A stretch of 64,000 nt of DNA from a bacterium (GTDB lineage Bacteria > Armatimonadota > Fimbriimonadia > Fimbriimonadales > Fimbriimonadaceae): NCBI GenBank assembly GCA_027483535.1, contig JAIXUN010000002.1, forward strand, positions 1,984,001-2,048,000, given 5' to 3'. This document shows, piece after piece, positions 9,139 through 16,499 of the stretch. How positions within the stretch are numbered: the stretch's first letter is position 1; the number at the start of each line of letters is the position of its first letter. The notes beneath the pieces were generated by a model, which had not been told where the DNA came from, made no database searches, and saw only the letters and a list, made by a program, of their open reading frames with translations. Made by a program: the position numbers and the translations under genes.

Positions 9139-10383
9139 ATGGATGACGACCGTACCGAAGATTCGATTATCCCTTCCGATTACGAGGAAGCGGATGAACG
9201 ATCGCTTTCCCGCGATCTACGTGCTCCCGTAAAGCCTGCCGGAAATCGGCAGGGACCGATGGAGCTAGGTGCCTCCAACACCCGCTTCCAGTGGGCGGTT
9301 ACGCTCATCTTCGCGACCGCTCTCGGAGCTCTCTTTGCCCAAGAGGGACCGAAGATCGTCACCGATACGGCTCGGAACATCACCAAGAACGAGAACATCA
9401 CCGGACCGATCGACTTCTGGGTTCGAGTTCCCTACTTCCTGCTCGGAACCATCGTTGGCAGTTTTGTCGCCAGCCTTCTCATTCGCTATTTCCAAAGCCT
9501 CGGAGAGAAATGGCGAGAAACCGAACCCGGCGAGCGGATCACGCTCATGCTTGGCGCGGTGGTTGGCTTGTTGGTCGCGGTGACGAGCATCAACATTTTC
9601 ACCGCTTTCATCAGCGACAAGCCGGTCATCGCCCTGCTCGTGTTCGGTATCTGGGTGGGTAGCTCGGCGGCCCTGATCTACGCCATGGAGACCATGCAAG
9701 AGGTTCTCCCTTGGTACAAGAATCGGGGTCCGGTAAAGCGCACCGGCATGAAGATTCTCGACACCAACGTCATCATCGACGGTCGGATCTACGACGTTGC
9801 TCGAACCGGATTTATCGAGGGTCAGCTTTACGTGCCCGGGTTTGTCCTGGAAGAGCTTCAGTACATCGCCGACAGTCACGACCCTCTGCGACGTCAGCGC
9901 GGCAAGCGTGGTCTGGAAGTCCTTCGACACTTGCAAGCCGATTTTGAGATGGAGGTGCGGATTCACGATCACCTCGCTCCCGATGCCCAAGACGGCGTGG
10001 ACTCGCGACTGGTGCGACTTGCCAAAGCCGTGGGTGGCGACCTGGTCACCAACGACCACAACTTGAACCGAGTCGCGACCCTTCAGGATGTTCGAGTTCT
10101 GAACCTGAACGATCTTTCCCTCTCGCTTCGCCCGAACGTGCTTCCGCAAGAGAGACTCGCTCTCACCATCGTCCGAGAGGGCAATCAGATTGGACAAGGG
10201 ATCGGCTATCTAGACGACGGCACCATGGTGGTCGTCGAGAACGGTCAGAAGTTTGTCGGACAGTTCCACGAAGTCGTGGTGACTCAGGTGATCCAAACCG
10301 AACGGGGCAAGTTGATTTTTGCCGAGATTGAAGGCGAAGAAAAGCCGACTCGAAAGTCTGGACCCAGGCGAGGATCGTATTGA
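9139..10383 (+). CDS. PIN/TRAM domain membrane protein (YacL-like)
   Basis: A 414-residue protein with four predicted membrane segments at roughly residues 50-67, 95-117, 134-158 and 162-182. A PIN nuclease-fold domain starts at MKILDTNVIIDGRIYDV (first acidic residue about D207) with further conserved acids in VDSRLVRLAKAVGGDLVTND. A C-terminal TRAM RNA-binding domain covers about residues 330-400 (GIGYLDDGTMVVVENG). This matches the YacL family usually found beside ispD, exactly as here. Function is presumed RNA-related and is not established for the family. ATG at 9139 has GGAG upstream. The stop TGA overlaps the TTG start of ispDF by 4 bases, implying translational coupling. Confidence 0.93.
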   Translation: MDDDRTEDSIIPSDYEEADERSLSRDLRAPVKPAGNRQGPMELGASNTRFQWAVTLIFATALGALFAQEGPKIVTDTARNITKNENITGPIDFWVRVPYFLLGTIVGSFVASLLIRYFQSLGEKWRETEPGERITLMLGAVVGLLVAVTSINIFTAFISDKPVIALLVFGIWVGSSAALIYAMETMQEVLPWYKNRGPVKRTGMKILDTNVIIDGRIYDVARTGFIEGQLYVPGFVLEELQYIADSHDPLRRQRGKRGLEVLRHLQADFEMEVRIHDHLAPDAQDGVDSRLVRLAKAVGGDLVTNDHNLNRVATLQDVRVLNLNDLSLSLRPNVLPQERLALTIVREGNQIGQGIGYLDDGTMVVVENGQKFVGQFHEVVVTQVIQTERGKLIFAEIEGEEKPTRKSGPRRGSY

Positions 10384-11525
10384 GGGTCGCCGCCGCGATT
10401 TTGGCGGCGGGTTCGGCTCAACGGTTCGGTCGAGACAAAACCACGCTTCCTATCGACGAAAAGCCAGTTTGGCTCTGGTCGTTCGAAGTGTTTTCTAAGA
10501 TCGAAGCCATCGATTCTGTTTACGTCGTTGTCTCCGAGGGGAATCGCGCTGACGTCGCGAACCAGATTGGTCCGGTAGCTGTCGTTTTGGGCGGGAATTC
10601 TCGCCAGGAAAGCACTCACCACGCCGTCAGTCGGGCGAAGTTAGACGGCTTCGATGCGATCCTCCTGCATGATGCGGCAAGGCCGTTTGTGACTCCTGAG
10701 GTTATCGACCGAGTCTTAGCCGGTCTAGCGGGCGGCAAAAGCTGCGCCCCGGCCGTTCCCCTTTCCGATACCGTGAAGCGAGTCGCTCCCAATGGGGACT
10801 TTGAGCAAGTGAGCGATACTCCGGCGCGGTCGACTCTTCGAGCCGTCCAAACGCCGCAGGGAGTTTTGGTGAACGACTATCTCGCCGCGATCGCCCACGA
10901 TGCGACTGAAGGGACAGATGACCTCAGCGTTTTGGAACGAGCAGGCTTCCCCACTTTCCTTGTCGCCGGAGACCCGGCAAACTTTAAGCTCACCACGCCT
11001 GCAGACCTCCAACGGCTTTCCCAGCGGGCAACACCCTCTATGATTCGTACAGGATTCGGCTACGACGTTCATCGGTTCTCGGACGACCCCGCCCGCACCC
11101 TCTACCTAGGCGGACTCGCCTTTGCAGGTGAGCAAGCACTGGATGGTCACTCCGATGCGGACGTGATCCTTCACGCCCTCACCGACGCCATCCTGGGCGC
11201 GCTCGCCCTTGGCGATATCGGTCAGCACTTTCCTAACACCGACCCTCAATGGGCAGGTGCTTCCAGCGACCGGTTTCTCGTGCACGCTTGCAAGCTGATG
11301 AGCGAGAAAGGGTGGTCGATCTCGAATCTGGATATCGCCGTGGTTGCGGAGAAGCCGAAGATCATGAAGCGGGCCGAGGAGATGCGGACGCGGATCGCAC
11401 AGTTGTGCGGGATCGAAGCCGACCAGGTTTCGGTGAAGGCGACCACGAACGAGAAAATGGGCTTTGTGGGCCGAGAAGAGGGGATTGCGGCAACGGCGGT
11501 CGCCACTCTTTTCAAGAACCCTTAA
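10380..11525 (+). CDS. ispDF: Bifunctional IspD/IspF enzyme of the MEP isoprenoid pathway
   Basis: A 381-residue fusion. Residues 1 to about 220 are IspD (MEP cytidylyltransferase), with the nucleotide motif AAILAAGSAQRFGRDK at 4-19 and LHDAARPFVTPEVID near 96. Residues from about 221, beginning MIRTGFGYDVHRF, are IspF (MEcPP synthase), with metal-site DVH, GHSDADVILHALTDAILGA and the C-terminal EKMGFVGREEGIAA. Together they catalyse steps 3 and 5 of the pathway; IspE is not encoded here. The fusion is known from alpha- and epsilonproteobacteria among others. Start TTG 10380 lies inside the stop of the PIN/TRAM gene. The stop overlaps that of convergent comF by 4 bases. Confidence 0.96.
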   Translation: MRVAAAILAAGSAQRFGRDKTTLPIDEKPVWLWSFEVFSKIEAIDSVYVVVSEGNRADVANQIGPVAVVLGGNSRQESTHHAVSRAKLDGFDAILLHDAARPFVTPEVIDRVLAGLAGGKSCAPAVPLSDTVKRVAPNGDFEQVSDTPARSTLRAVQTPQGVLVNDYLAAIAHDATEGTDDLSVLERAGFPTFLVAGDPANFKLTTPADLQRLSQRATPSMIRTGFGYDVHRFSDDPARTLYLGGLAFAGEQALDGHSDADVILHALTDAILGALALGDIGQHFPNTDPQWAGASSDRFLVHACKLMSEKGWSISNLDIAVVAEKPKIMKRAEEMRTRIAQLCGIEADQVSVKATTNEKMGFVGREEGIAATAVATLFKNP

Positions 11526-12166
11526 GGGACGCCCGCAAACGCGAGCACCCTTACGGACTTCGTCCCGGCTCGGAGCAAGACCTTTGCGCATTCGGAGACA
11601 GTGGACCCGGTGGTGCATACATCGTCGACAATCACAATTTCTCTGCCCGCTACTTCCCCATTTGCCGCGAACGCTCCTCGGATGTTTTCCGACCTGAGGG
11701 CTTTATCTAATGCCGCCTGGGGAACGGTCTTGCGAGTCCGCACCAAAAGCGATTCCACTGGAGCAGCGAGAGATTCGCAAAGGGCCTCGGCTTGATTGAA
11801 CGCCCGTTCCGACCTTCGAGACCGGTGAATCGGCACAGGCACGAAAACCTGATCTTGCCAGCCTAACCGCTGGACTTCTTTAGCGATCTCCGCCGCCACC
11901 CATCCGATAAGAGCGGATTCGCCTTCGTACTTGAGTCGATGAACCGCTTGCTTTGCGGCGCCCGAGTAATCGTAAATGGCGACGGCTCGGTCAACGAGTT
12001 CAGGCGCCACGGAAAGTGAATCTCGCAGAGGTTTGAGATCGCGAAGACACGAATCGCAAACGGAACTTTCCCCGAGCGATGCACAAATGGGACACCGATC
12101 GGGCCACACCCATCGGAACGCTTCGTTAAAGAAGCTGCTCGATAAGGATCTGAGATCGTTCGTCAA
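11522..12166 (-). CDS. comF: ComF family phosphoribosyltransferase-like protein
   Basis: A 214-residue protein of the ComF/GntX family, needed for DNA uptake during competence in several bacteria. A zinc-ribbon with two CxxC pairs (CPIC and CDSC) is at about residues 24-39. The type I PRT domain has VFVPVPIHRSRRSERAFNQA and the PRPP loop IVIVDDVCTTGSTVSE. The annotated start is TTG 12166, which overlaps the upstream DUF1854 gene by 41 bases. An in-frame GTG at 12109 would avoid the overlap but removes most of the hydrophobic lead-in normally found before the first Cys pair. Convergent with ispDF. Confidence 0.9.
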   Translation of the reverse strand: MTNDLRSLSSSFFNEAFRWVWPDRCPICASLGESSVCDSCLRDLKPLRDSLSVAPELVDRAVAIYDYSGAAKQAVHRLKYEGESALIGWVAAEIAKEVQRLGWQDQVFVPVPIHRSRRSERAFNQAEALCESLAAPVESLLVRTRKTVPQAALDKALRSENIRGAFAANGEVAGREIVIVDDVCTTGSTVSECAKVLLRAGTKSVRVLAFAGVP

Positions 12167-12620
12167 GATCGTCTAGGTTCTTGATCTCGTATCGACCACC
12201 GTCTACGCTGGTAATCTGCCACCGACCCCGGGTGAGTTCGTAAGCGGAATCGCGCCAGTTTCGAACGTAAAAGTCGGATGAGCCCCGGTCGGTTTCCACG
12301 TCGAACTTCCACATTCCCGCGTCTTGCTTCAGGGCTTTGATCTGGAGAATGGTCGGGGTGAAGTAACGGCGGTTCAGTTCGTTTTCAACCACCTCAACGC
12401 TGTCCGCGTCTAACCCTTCGATCTTCTCGAGGATTCCAATCTCCTTGTCGTCCTTGTCACGGATCGCAAGGTTCTCTCTAGGAGCGCTGAGCGGGAAGGC
12501 TCGCAGCAAAATGACGTTCTCGACCCAGTTCTCCGCCCCTACCTTGACATCAAGGTGAACCGAACCCGGTCGGCGACGGAATTGAACCTCTTGCGGCTCC
12601 AAGTAGCGCAGTCGAGACAT
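12126..12620 (-). CDS. DUF1854 domain protein
   Basis: A 164-residue soluble protein that matches the DUF1854 pattern: LRYLEPQEVQFRR near the N-terminus, NVILLRAFPLSAP at about 35, a regulator-like GILEKIEGLDADS, then TDRGSSDFYVRNW, GRWQITSVDGGRYEI and the ending NLDDLDERSQILIEQLL. Family function is unknown; in other genomes it often follows ABC transporters, which are not seen here. ATG at 12620 is chosen over the GTG two codons earlier. Its 3' end overlaps the 5' end of comF, so the two are probably one transcript. Confidence 0.85.
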   Translation of the reverse strand: MSRLRYLEPQEVQFRRRPGSVHLDVKVGAENWVENVILLRAFPLSAPRENLAIRDKDDKEIGILEKIEGLDADSVEVVENELNRRYFTPTILQIKALKQDAGMWKFDVETDRGSSDFYVRNWRDSAYELTRGRWQITSVDGGRYEIKNLDDLDERSQILIEQLL

Positions 12621-12710
12621 GCTCACAGATTATCTTGTCTCTGCCTGCCTGTGTGCTCCGTGGGGGCAAAACGAGGCGAGATCAACGCAAGTTCCTGACA
12701 ACAAGGATAA

Positions 12711-12746
12711 AGAAAAAACGCCCCCCAGATAAAATCTGGAAGGCGT
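12711..12746 (-). terminator. Rho-independent terminator of the LuxR-type regulator gene
   Basis: On the minus strand CGCCTTCCAGAT...ATCTGGGGGGCG forms a stem followed by TTTTTT (A-run at about 12713-12718 on the plus strand). The arms pair except for a central TT/CC mismatch. A second perfect hairpin, GTCCCACC/GGTGGGAC, lies between it and the stop codon of the gene at about 12754-12772. Confidence 0.8.
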
Positions 12747-12777
12747 TCTCGACGGTCCCACCGAGGTGGGACGATGA

Positions 12778-13053
12778 TTACGATTCGCCGCGTGCTGCGC
12801 CAAAGCTTGGCTCGAACGGGATTAGACCCAAACGAGTTGCGGCTCGGAACGCCTGAACACGGTTGTTCACTTGCAACTTGTCGTAGATGTTCGCCAAGTG
12901 GAAATCCACTGTGCGCTTCGACACATAGAGCACATCGGCCGCCTCTTTGCTGCTGTGGCCCTGTGCGATCAGACTAAGAACTTCGATCTCTCTTTTCGTG
13001 AGACGCACAGCCCGGCTTACGGACTCCGCTCTCGACGTATTTGGCATTGGCAT
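12778..13053 (-). CDS. Single-domain LuxR/GerE-type transcriptional regulator
   Basis: A protein of about 91 residues consisting almost entirely of a LuxR C-terminal helix-turn-helix. LTKREIEVLSLIAQGHSSKE is followed by AADVLYVSKRTVDFHLANIY and DKLQVNNRVQAFRAATRLGL. There is no receiver or ligand-binding domain, so it belongs with stand-alone GerE-like regulators whose activity is set by amount or partner. ATG at 13053 follows GAGGGG with about 7 bases; a GTG at 13068 is less likely. It has its own terminator. The 240 bases upstream, to the next gene, contain a TGACCC/GGGTCA hairpin at about 13266-13283. Confidence 0.9.
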   Translation of the reverse strand: MPMPNTSRAESVSRAVRLTKREIEVLSLIAQGHSSKEAADVLYVSKRTVDFHLANIYDKLQVNNRVQAFRAATRLGLIPFEPSFGAARGES

Positions 13054-13293
13054 TAACCCACCCCTCACTGTTCAACCGCCTACCATGTAAGTTCCACAGC
13101 CGAGCGACTGTTTGAGATGCCACAGTGGAATTTCTTAAAAATCCTTCCCCCGGTGGGATATCAAACATATCTGCAGTATATGACCCCGTTAAATTACTGG
13201 GTGTTCCATCAGTTCTATTTACCCATCCTTGCTGTACGTTTCAGGACTTCGCCCCAAACCGCGAGTGACCCATGCCGGGGTCATGCAGATGAC

Positions 13294-13953
13294 TTAGCCC
13301 TTGAGGACGTCAGTCGCCAGTTTCAAGATGCGTTTCTTCTCACGTTTTGTGGAGGCTTGCCAGTCGCTTTCAACTAACCTTTTGGCGAACTGACGAACTT
13401 CATCCGGACCAGCCCTACCCAGGAACATTGATGCGACGAAATAATCACGAAAGGCTAAATGATGCCTCTCGAGATTTTGCTGTAGCCCTTCCAGATTCAG
13501 CACGATCTCAAAGATTTCGCTTCTGTTTGGAGAAAAATCGAAAATGCCATCTAGCACTTGCATGCGCCAATCCAGGTTGTTCCGCACGACGGGATGCTGT
13601 TCAAGGGTTTCCCAGGCGCTCAACCATTCGCGTGGCTCAAGTCGACTAAGAAACAACGTGCCCGACCAGAAAATTGAATTGACAAGTTTCTGCTCGGATA
13701 CGCCAGCCTCTACGAGCGAAATCGCGGTGCGGCAATTGCAAAGAGCGACCTCACAAAGTAGGTGTCGCTCTTTCGCACGAATCTTCTTGGCAACCGGATG
13801 GCGAATCTCGAATGCGTAGTCGATGAGTCCACCATAGCCCGCGTCGACCAGTCCACGAATGTGCTTTGCAGAAACGTTTACGGTAGGGGAATCTTTCTTG
13901 GACGGCGTGAGACCTTGCCCGTGTTCAGGTTCGGAGATCGAATGCTCTGTCAC
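13294..13953 (-). CDS. Hypothetical helical protein
   Basis: A 219-residue protein that I do not recognise. The first 28 residues are polar and likely disordered. The rest reads as amphipathic helices (HLLCEVALCNCRTAISLVEA, LFLSRLEPREWLSAWETLEQ, DYFVASMFLGRAGPDEVRQF) with a basic C-terminus. There is no signal peptide, membrane segment or known motif. The start is GTG 13953 behind GGTGAAAAA. It lies 9 bases after the stop of the pentapeptide-repeat gene on the same strand, and a third unknown gene overlaps upstream, so the three probably form an operon. Base composition looks slightly less GC-rich than surrounding housekeeping genes by eye. Confidence 0.6.
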   Translation of the reverse strand: MTEHSISEPEHGQGLTPSKKDSPTVNVSAKHIRGLVDAGYGGLIDYAFEIRHPVAKKIRAKERHLLCEVALCNCRTAISLVEAGVSEQKLVNSIFWSGTLFLSRLEPREWLSAWETLEQHPVVRNNLDWRMQVLDGIFDFSPNRSEIFEIVLNLEGLQQNLERHHLAFRDYFVASMFLGRAGPDEVRQFAKRLVESDWQASTKREKKRILKLATDVLKG

Positions 13954-13962
13954 TTTTTCACC

Positions 13963-14478
13963 TCATCGCTTGACGACGTTATGAGAAAGGATTTCTCCTT
14001 CGATCACGGCGAAGTCTTCCAAGGCGAGACTTTCGCTCAAAAGCCGAGACTTGTGCGCCGTTATCGCAACCAGATTGGTTTCGCTATCTGCTTCTACGGC
14101 CAAATCTGAATCCAGAAACTTCAGGTGGCTCAACACACTTGCATAGAACAGACAGCGGTCCAGCCGACAGGAGTTCACCATCCCAGACGAGAATTCGCAT
14201 TCGTGAAAGACGCAGTCCTCGAAAACGACGTTGTTGAACACCGGATTCACGAACGTACACCCAACAAACTCTGTTTCTCTCAAAACGACGTGCCTGAAAA
14301 CGGGCTGGATAAAGACCTTGCCCTCAAACTTGATCAACTCGAATTCGGCGTCCGCTTCAAGAGTCGGCCACACCAGGTCGGGCCCAGAAATCAAGAGTCG
14401 GTCTTGGAGAAGTCGCTGCCATGAGATCACTCGTGGACTGGATTTCAGTCGGTCTACATCCGTCACAGGCGCTCCCAT
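13963..14478 (-). CDS. Pentapeptide-repeat-like protein
   Basis: A 171-residue protein whose middle shows successive five-residue steps of the A(D/N)LxX/xxFxx kind (VFRHVVLRETEFVGCTF, VFNNVVFEDCVFHECEF, CRLDRCLFYASVLSHLKFLD). This pattern predicts a right-handed quadrilateral beta-helix. Flanks are not recognised. ATG at 14478 with a GGAG just upstream gives only a 16-base overlap with the preceding gene; a longer version from 14526 is possible but overlaps more. It is the middle gene of the three-gene minus-strand block. Some such proteins mimic DNA and block gyrase, but nothing here shows that. Confidence 0.65.
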   Translation of the reverse strand: MGAPVTDVDRLKSSPRVISWQRLLQDRLLISGPDLVWPTLEADAEFELIKFEGKVFIQPVFRHVVLRETEFVGCTFVNPVFNNVVFEDCVFHECEFSSGMVNSCRLDRCLFYASVLSHLKFLDSDLAVEADSETNLVAITAHKSRLLSESLALEDFAVIEGEILSHNVVKR

Positions 14479-14858
14479 ACACTCCGAGTGAGCGACACAG
14501 CAGAATCGGTCATCAGCAGGAAACACCCGAGGATCAGTACAGAGATCTTCCGTTGAGACTCTAGACCGGAGAGGGCGATCAAGATCAGAACAACGATCAC
14601 ACCGAAGACGGTTGGCTTAAACAAAAATAGCACTGCCAACGCCAGCAATAGGTCCGTAACTCGGCGAATTGGCTTTGTGGGCGTGGCTGAGACCGAGGAC
14701 ACGACCACGTAAAGCGCAACCCCAACAACGGCGATGAGTCTCAAAAACTCGGCTCGCCCACCCAGTGCCAGGTTGACGAGCATGCAGCAGAGGCTCACAC
14801 CGTAAAGGGTGAGTTGAGCCTTATCGACTTTGCTCGGTTGTCCTGCCGTCGCTTCCAT
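14463..14858 (-). CDS. Small integral membrane protein
   Basis: A 131-residue protein with a short polar N-terminus and about four hydrophobic helices: LTLYGVSLCCMLVNLAL, FLRLIAVVGVALYVVV, VTDLLLALAVLFLFKPTVFGVIVVL (one or two helices) and ISVLILGCFLLMTDSAV. No recognised family. It is the first gene of the three-gene block on the minus strand, and its end overlaps the start of the pentapeptide-repeat gene. The 165 bases between it and galK show no clear feature. Confidence 0.55.
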   Translation of the reverse strand: MEATAGQPSKVDKAQLTLYGVSLCCMLVNLALGGRAEFLRLIAVVGVALYVVVSSVSATPTKPIRRVTDLLLALAVLFLFKPTVFGVIVVLILIALSGLESQRKISVLILGCFLLMTDSAVSLTRSVWERL

Positions 14859-15023
14859 GGTCTGTGTCCTAGTTGATCAACCCAAGAGGTTGGTTCAAGA
14901 ATCTCGACCCAGACGCCTCTAGTAAAAGGCAATGAACCTCGAAACCTCACGATCAGAATATGACTTACCTCACGTAAAAGATAGCGAGTAAGTTCATAAA
15001 CAAGACTGTAACGGCAAGAATCC

Positions 15024-16154
15024 TTACATCCGGTGCGCGCCCGCCGAGGGTTTGCAGATGAGCGCCGAGCCGGGTAGCCCTGTTTGCTCGACATACCGAG
15101 CGACAACCTCATCGCAGAAAGCCTGAGCCTGATCCGCCTCCACAAGCGCCACGCACGACCCACCGAAGCCCGCGCCTGTCATTCGAGCTCCTACGCAGCC
15201 TGGCGTCGACCAAGCGGTCTCTGCCATCGCGTCCAATTCCGCAGACGATACTTCGTAATCCAAACGAAGGCTCTGGTGGCTGCCGTGCATCAATGCCCCG
15301 ATCGCTTCTCGATTGCCTTCATCGAGAGCGGTTCGGAACTCGAGGGTTCGATTGTTCTCGGTAACCACGTGCTTGGCTCGCTTGAACACGTTCTCGAGCA
15401 TCGCCCCCTTGTGGCTGAGAACCATCTCCAAGGTCGCATCTCGGAGTTGGGGAACGCCCAGAATTCGGCAAGCCTCCTCGCACTCGGCTCGGCGCACGTT
15501 ATAAGCCGAACCCGCCAACTCGCGAGACTTCTTGGTGTCGAGCAAGACAATGGCGAGGTCGGATGGGATCGAAGCCGGAACGATCTCCAGGGTCCGCGTA
15601 TCCATGAAGATAGCTCCCCCTTCAACGCCACAAGCAGACGCCATTTGGTCCATGATGCCGCAGTTCACGCCAACGTACAGGTTCTCGCACCGTTGACCTA
15701 GAATCGCTAAACCTTTAGAGGGAATCGAAGCTCCTCCTGCCTCAAGAAAGGCCAACCCGAGCGCCATTTCAATCGCCGCGCTGGAACTCACCCCGCTGCC
15801 GAGCGGCAGGTTGCTGGTGATGGTGGCGTTGATATTGGGAACTTCGTTAATGAAATCTCGAAGCACCCACGCCATACCCGCGCCGAACTTCGACCAATCC
15901 TTCACATCGCCGGGCATCACCGACCTGGCATCGAACGCGGTGCCTTCTCCAAGCTGATCGGAGAGGAGCGTAGTGACCCCGTCCGCACGTCCACCTGCTA
16001 ACCAAACTCCCTTGTCGATCGCCGCCGGAAAGACAAAGCCACCGTTGTAATCGGTGTGCTCGCCAAGAAGGTTGACTCTGCCCGGAGCAAAGATCACCCA
16101 TTCGGGTTCGGCCGCAAAGCGATCTTGGTAGAGGTCTCGGGCGTGATCAAACAT
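15024..16154 (-). CDS. galK: Galactokinase
   Basis: A 376-residue GHMP kinase that phosphorylates galactose at C1 in the Leloir pathway. The galactokinase signature PGRVNLLGEHTDYNGGFVFP is at about residues 21-40. The ATP-binding GHMP motif LPLGSGVSSSAAIEMALG is near 115, the catalytic Asp lies in NCGIMDQMAS, and motif 3 is RMTGAGFGGSCVALVE near 320. ATG at 16154 is chosen because AGGA precedes it; an upstream in-frame ATG adds 14 unlikely residues. No galT or galE is adjacent. It is divergent from the structured region ahead of the M20 peptidase gene. Confidence 0.95.
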   Translation of the reverse strand: MFDHARDLYQDRFAAEPEWVIFAPGRVNLLGEHTDYNGGFVFPAAIDKGVWLAGGRADGVTTLLSDQLGEGTAFDARSVMPGDVKDWSKFGAGMAWVLRDFINEVPNINATITSNLPLGSGVSSSAAIEMALGLAFLEAGGASIPSKGLAILGQRCENLYVGVNCGIMDQMASACGVEGGAIFMDTRTLEIVPASIPSDLAIVLLDTKKSRELAGSAYNVRRAECEEACRILGVPQLRDATLEMVLSHKGAMLENVFKRAKHVVTENNRTLEFRTALDEGNREAIGALMHGSHQSLRLDYEVSSAELDAMAETAWSTPGCVGARMTGAGFGGSCVALVEADQAQAFCDEVVARYVEQTGLPGSALICKPSAGAHRM

Positions 16155-16230
16155 AGGTCCTGTTTTTACCTTCCACATTGGGTGAAGCGTGTCCATAGCT
16201 TCGCAACAGGTGTTTTTGCTTCAAGAACCG

Positions 16231-16440
16231 GATAGGCGTTCCTATCCTCCTGAAAATCCTTCGCAGAAAGAATGCGTCCCAGGGAGGATGCTTCCTAGTG
16301 AGAATGCTGGGATACGAGCATGCAAGCGAAATTACCAGGGTCAACCCGGTGAAGTTACGGAACTCTACCGGTGAGCGTCGTGGGGGTTCTCAACCAGCCG
16401 CCTGAACTTCCCACGCGTTCAAACTTCGGAGGCAACTCCG
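16231..16440 (+). ncRNA. Possible structured RNA or leader upstream of the M20 peptidase gene
   Basis: The 345-base gap between galK and the peptidase gene carries a run of perfect or near-perfect hairpins: GATAGG-cgtt-CCTATC (16231-16246), CGCA/TGCG (16262-16276), a two-tier stem TCCC/GGGA enclosing AGGGAG/CTTCCT (16277-16311), ACCaGGG-tcaa-CCCGGT (16334-16350) and CGGAG-gcaa-CTCCG with a GNRA-type loop (16427-16440). CCGGT at 16346-16350 can instead pair with ACCGG at 16367-16371, giving mutually exclusive folds. It matches no riboswitch, RNase P, tmRNA, SRP or 6S consensus I know. Strand is assumed from the downstream gene. No terminator T-run is seen. Confidence 0.4.
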
Positions 16441-16499
16441 GAGGATCATAACAACGACTTGAGGCGGCAAAGTTGGCAACAGAGCGGTAACCTTCGGTC

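Noticed and set aside
16147-16344. 65-codon minus-strand frame over the galK upstream region
   Set aside because: Its bases form the hairpin series and the frame has no ribosome site or domain; galK starts inside it with a better site.
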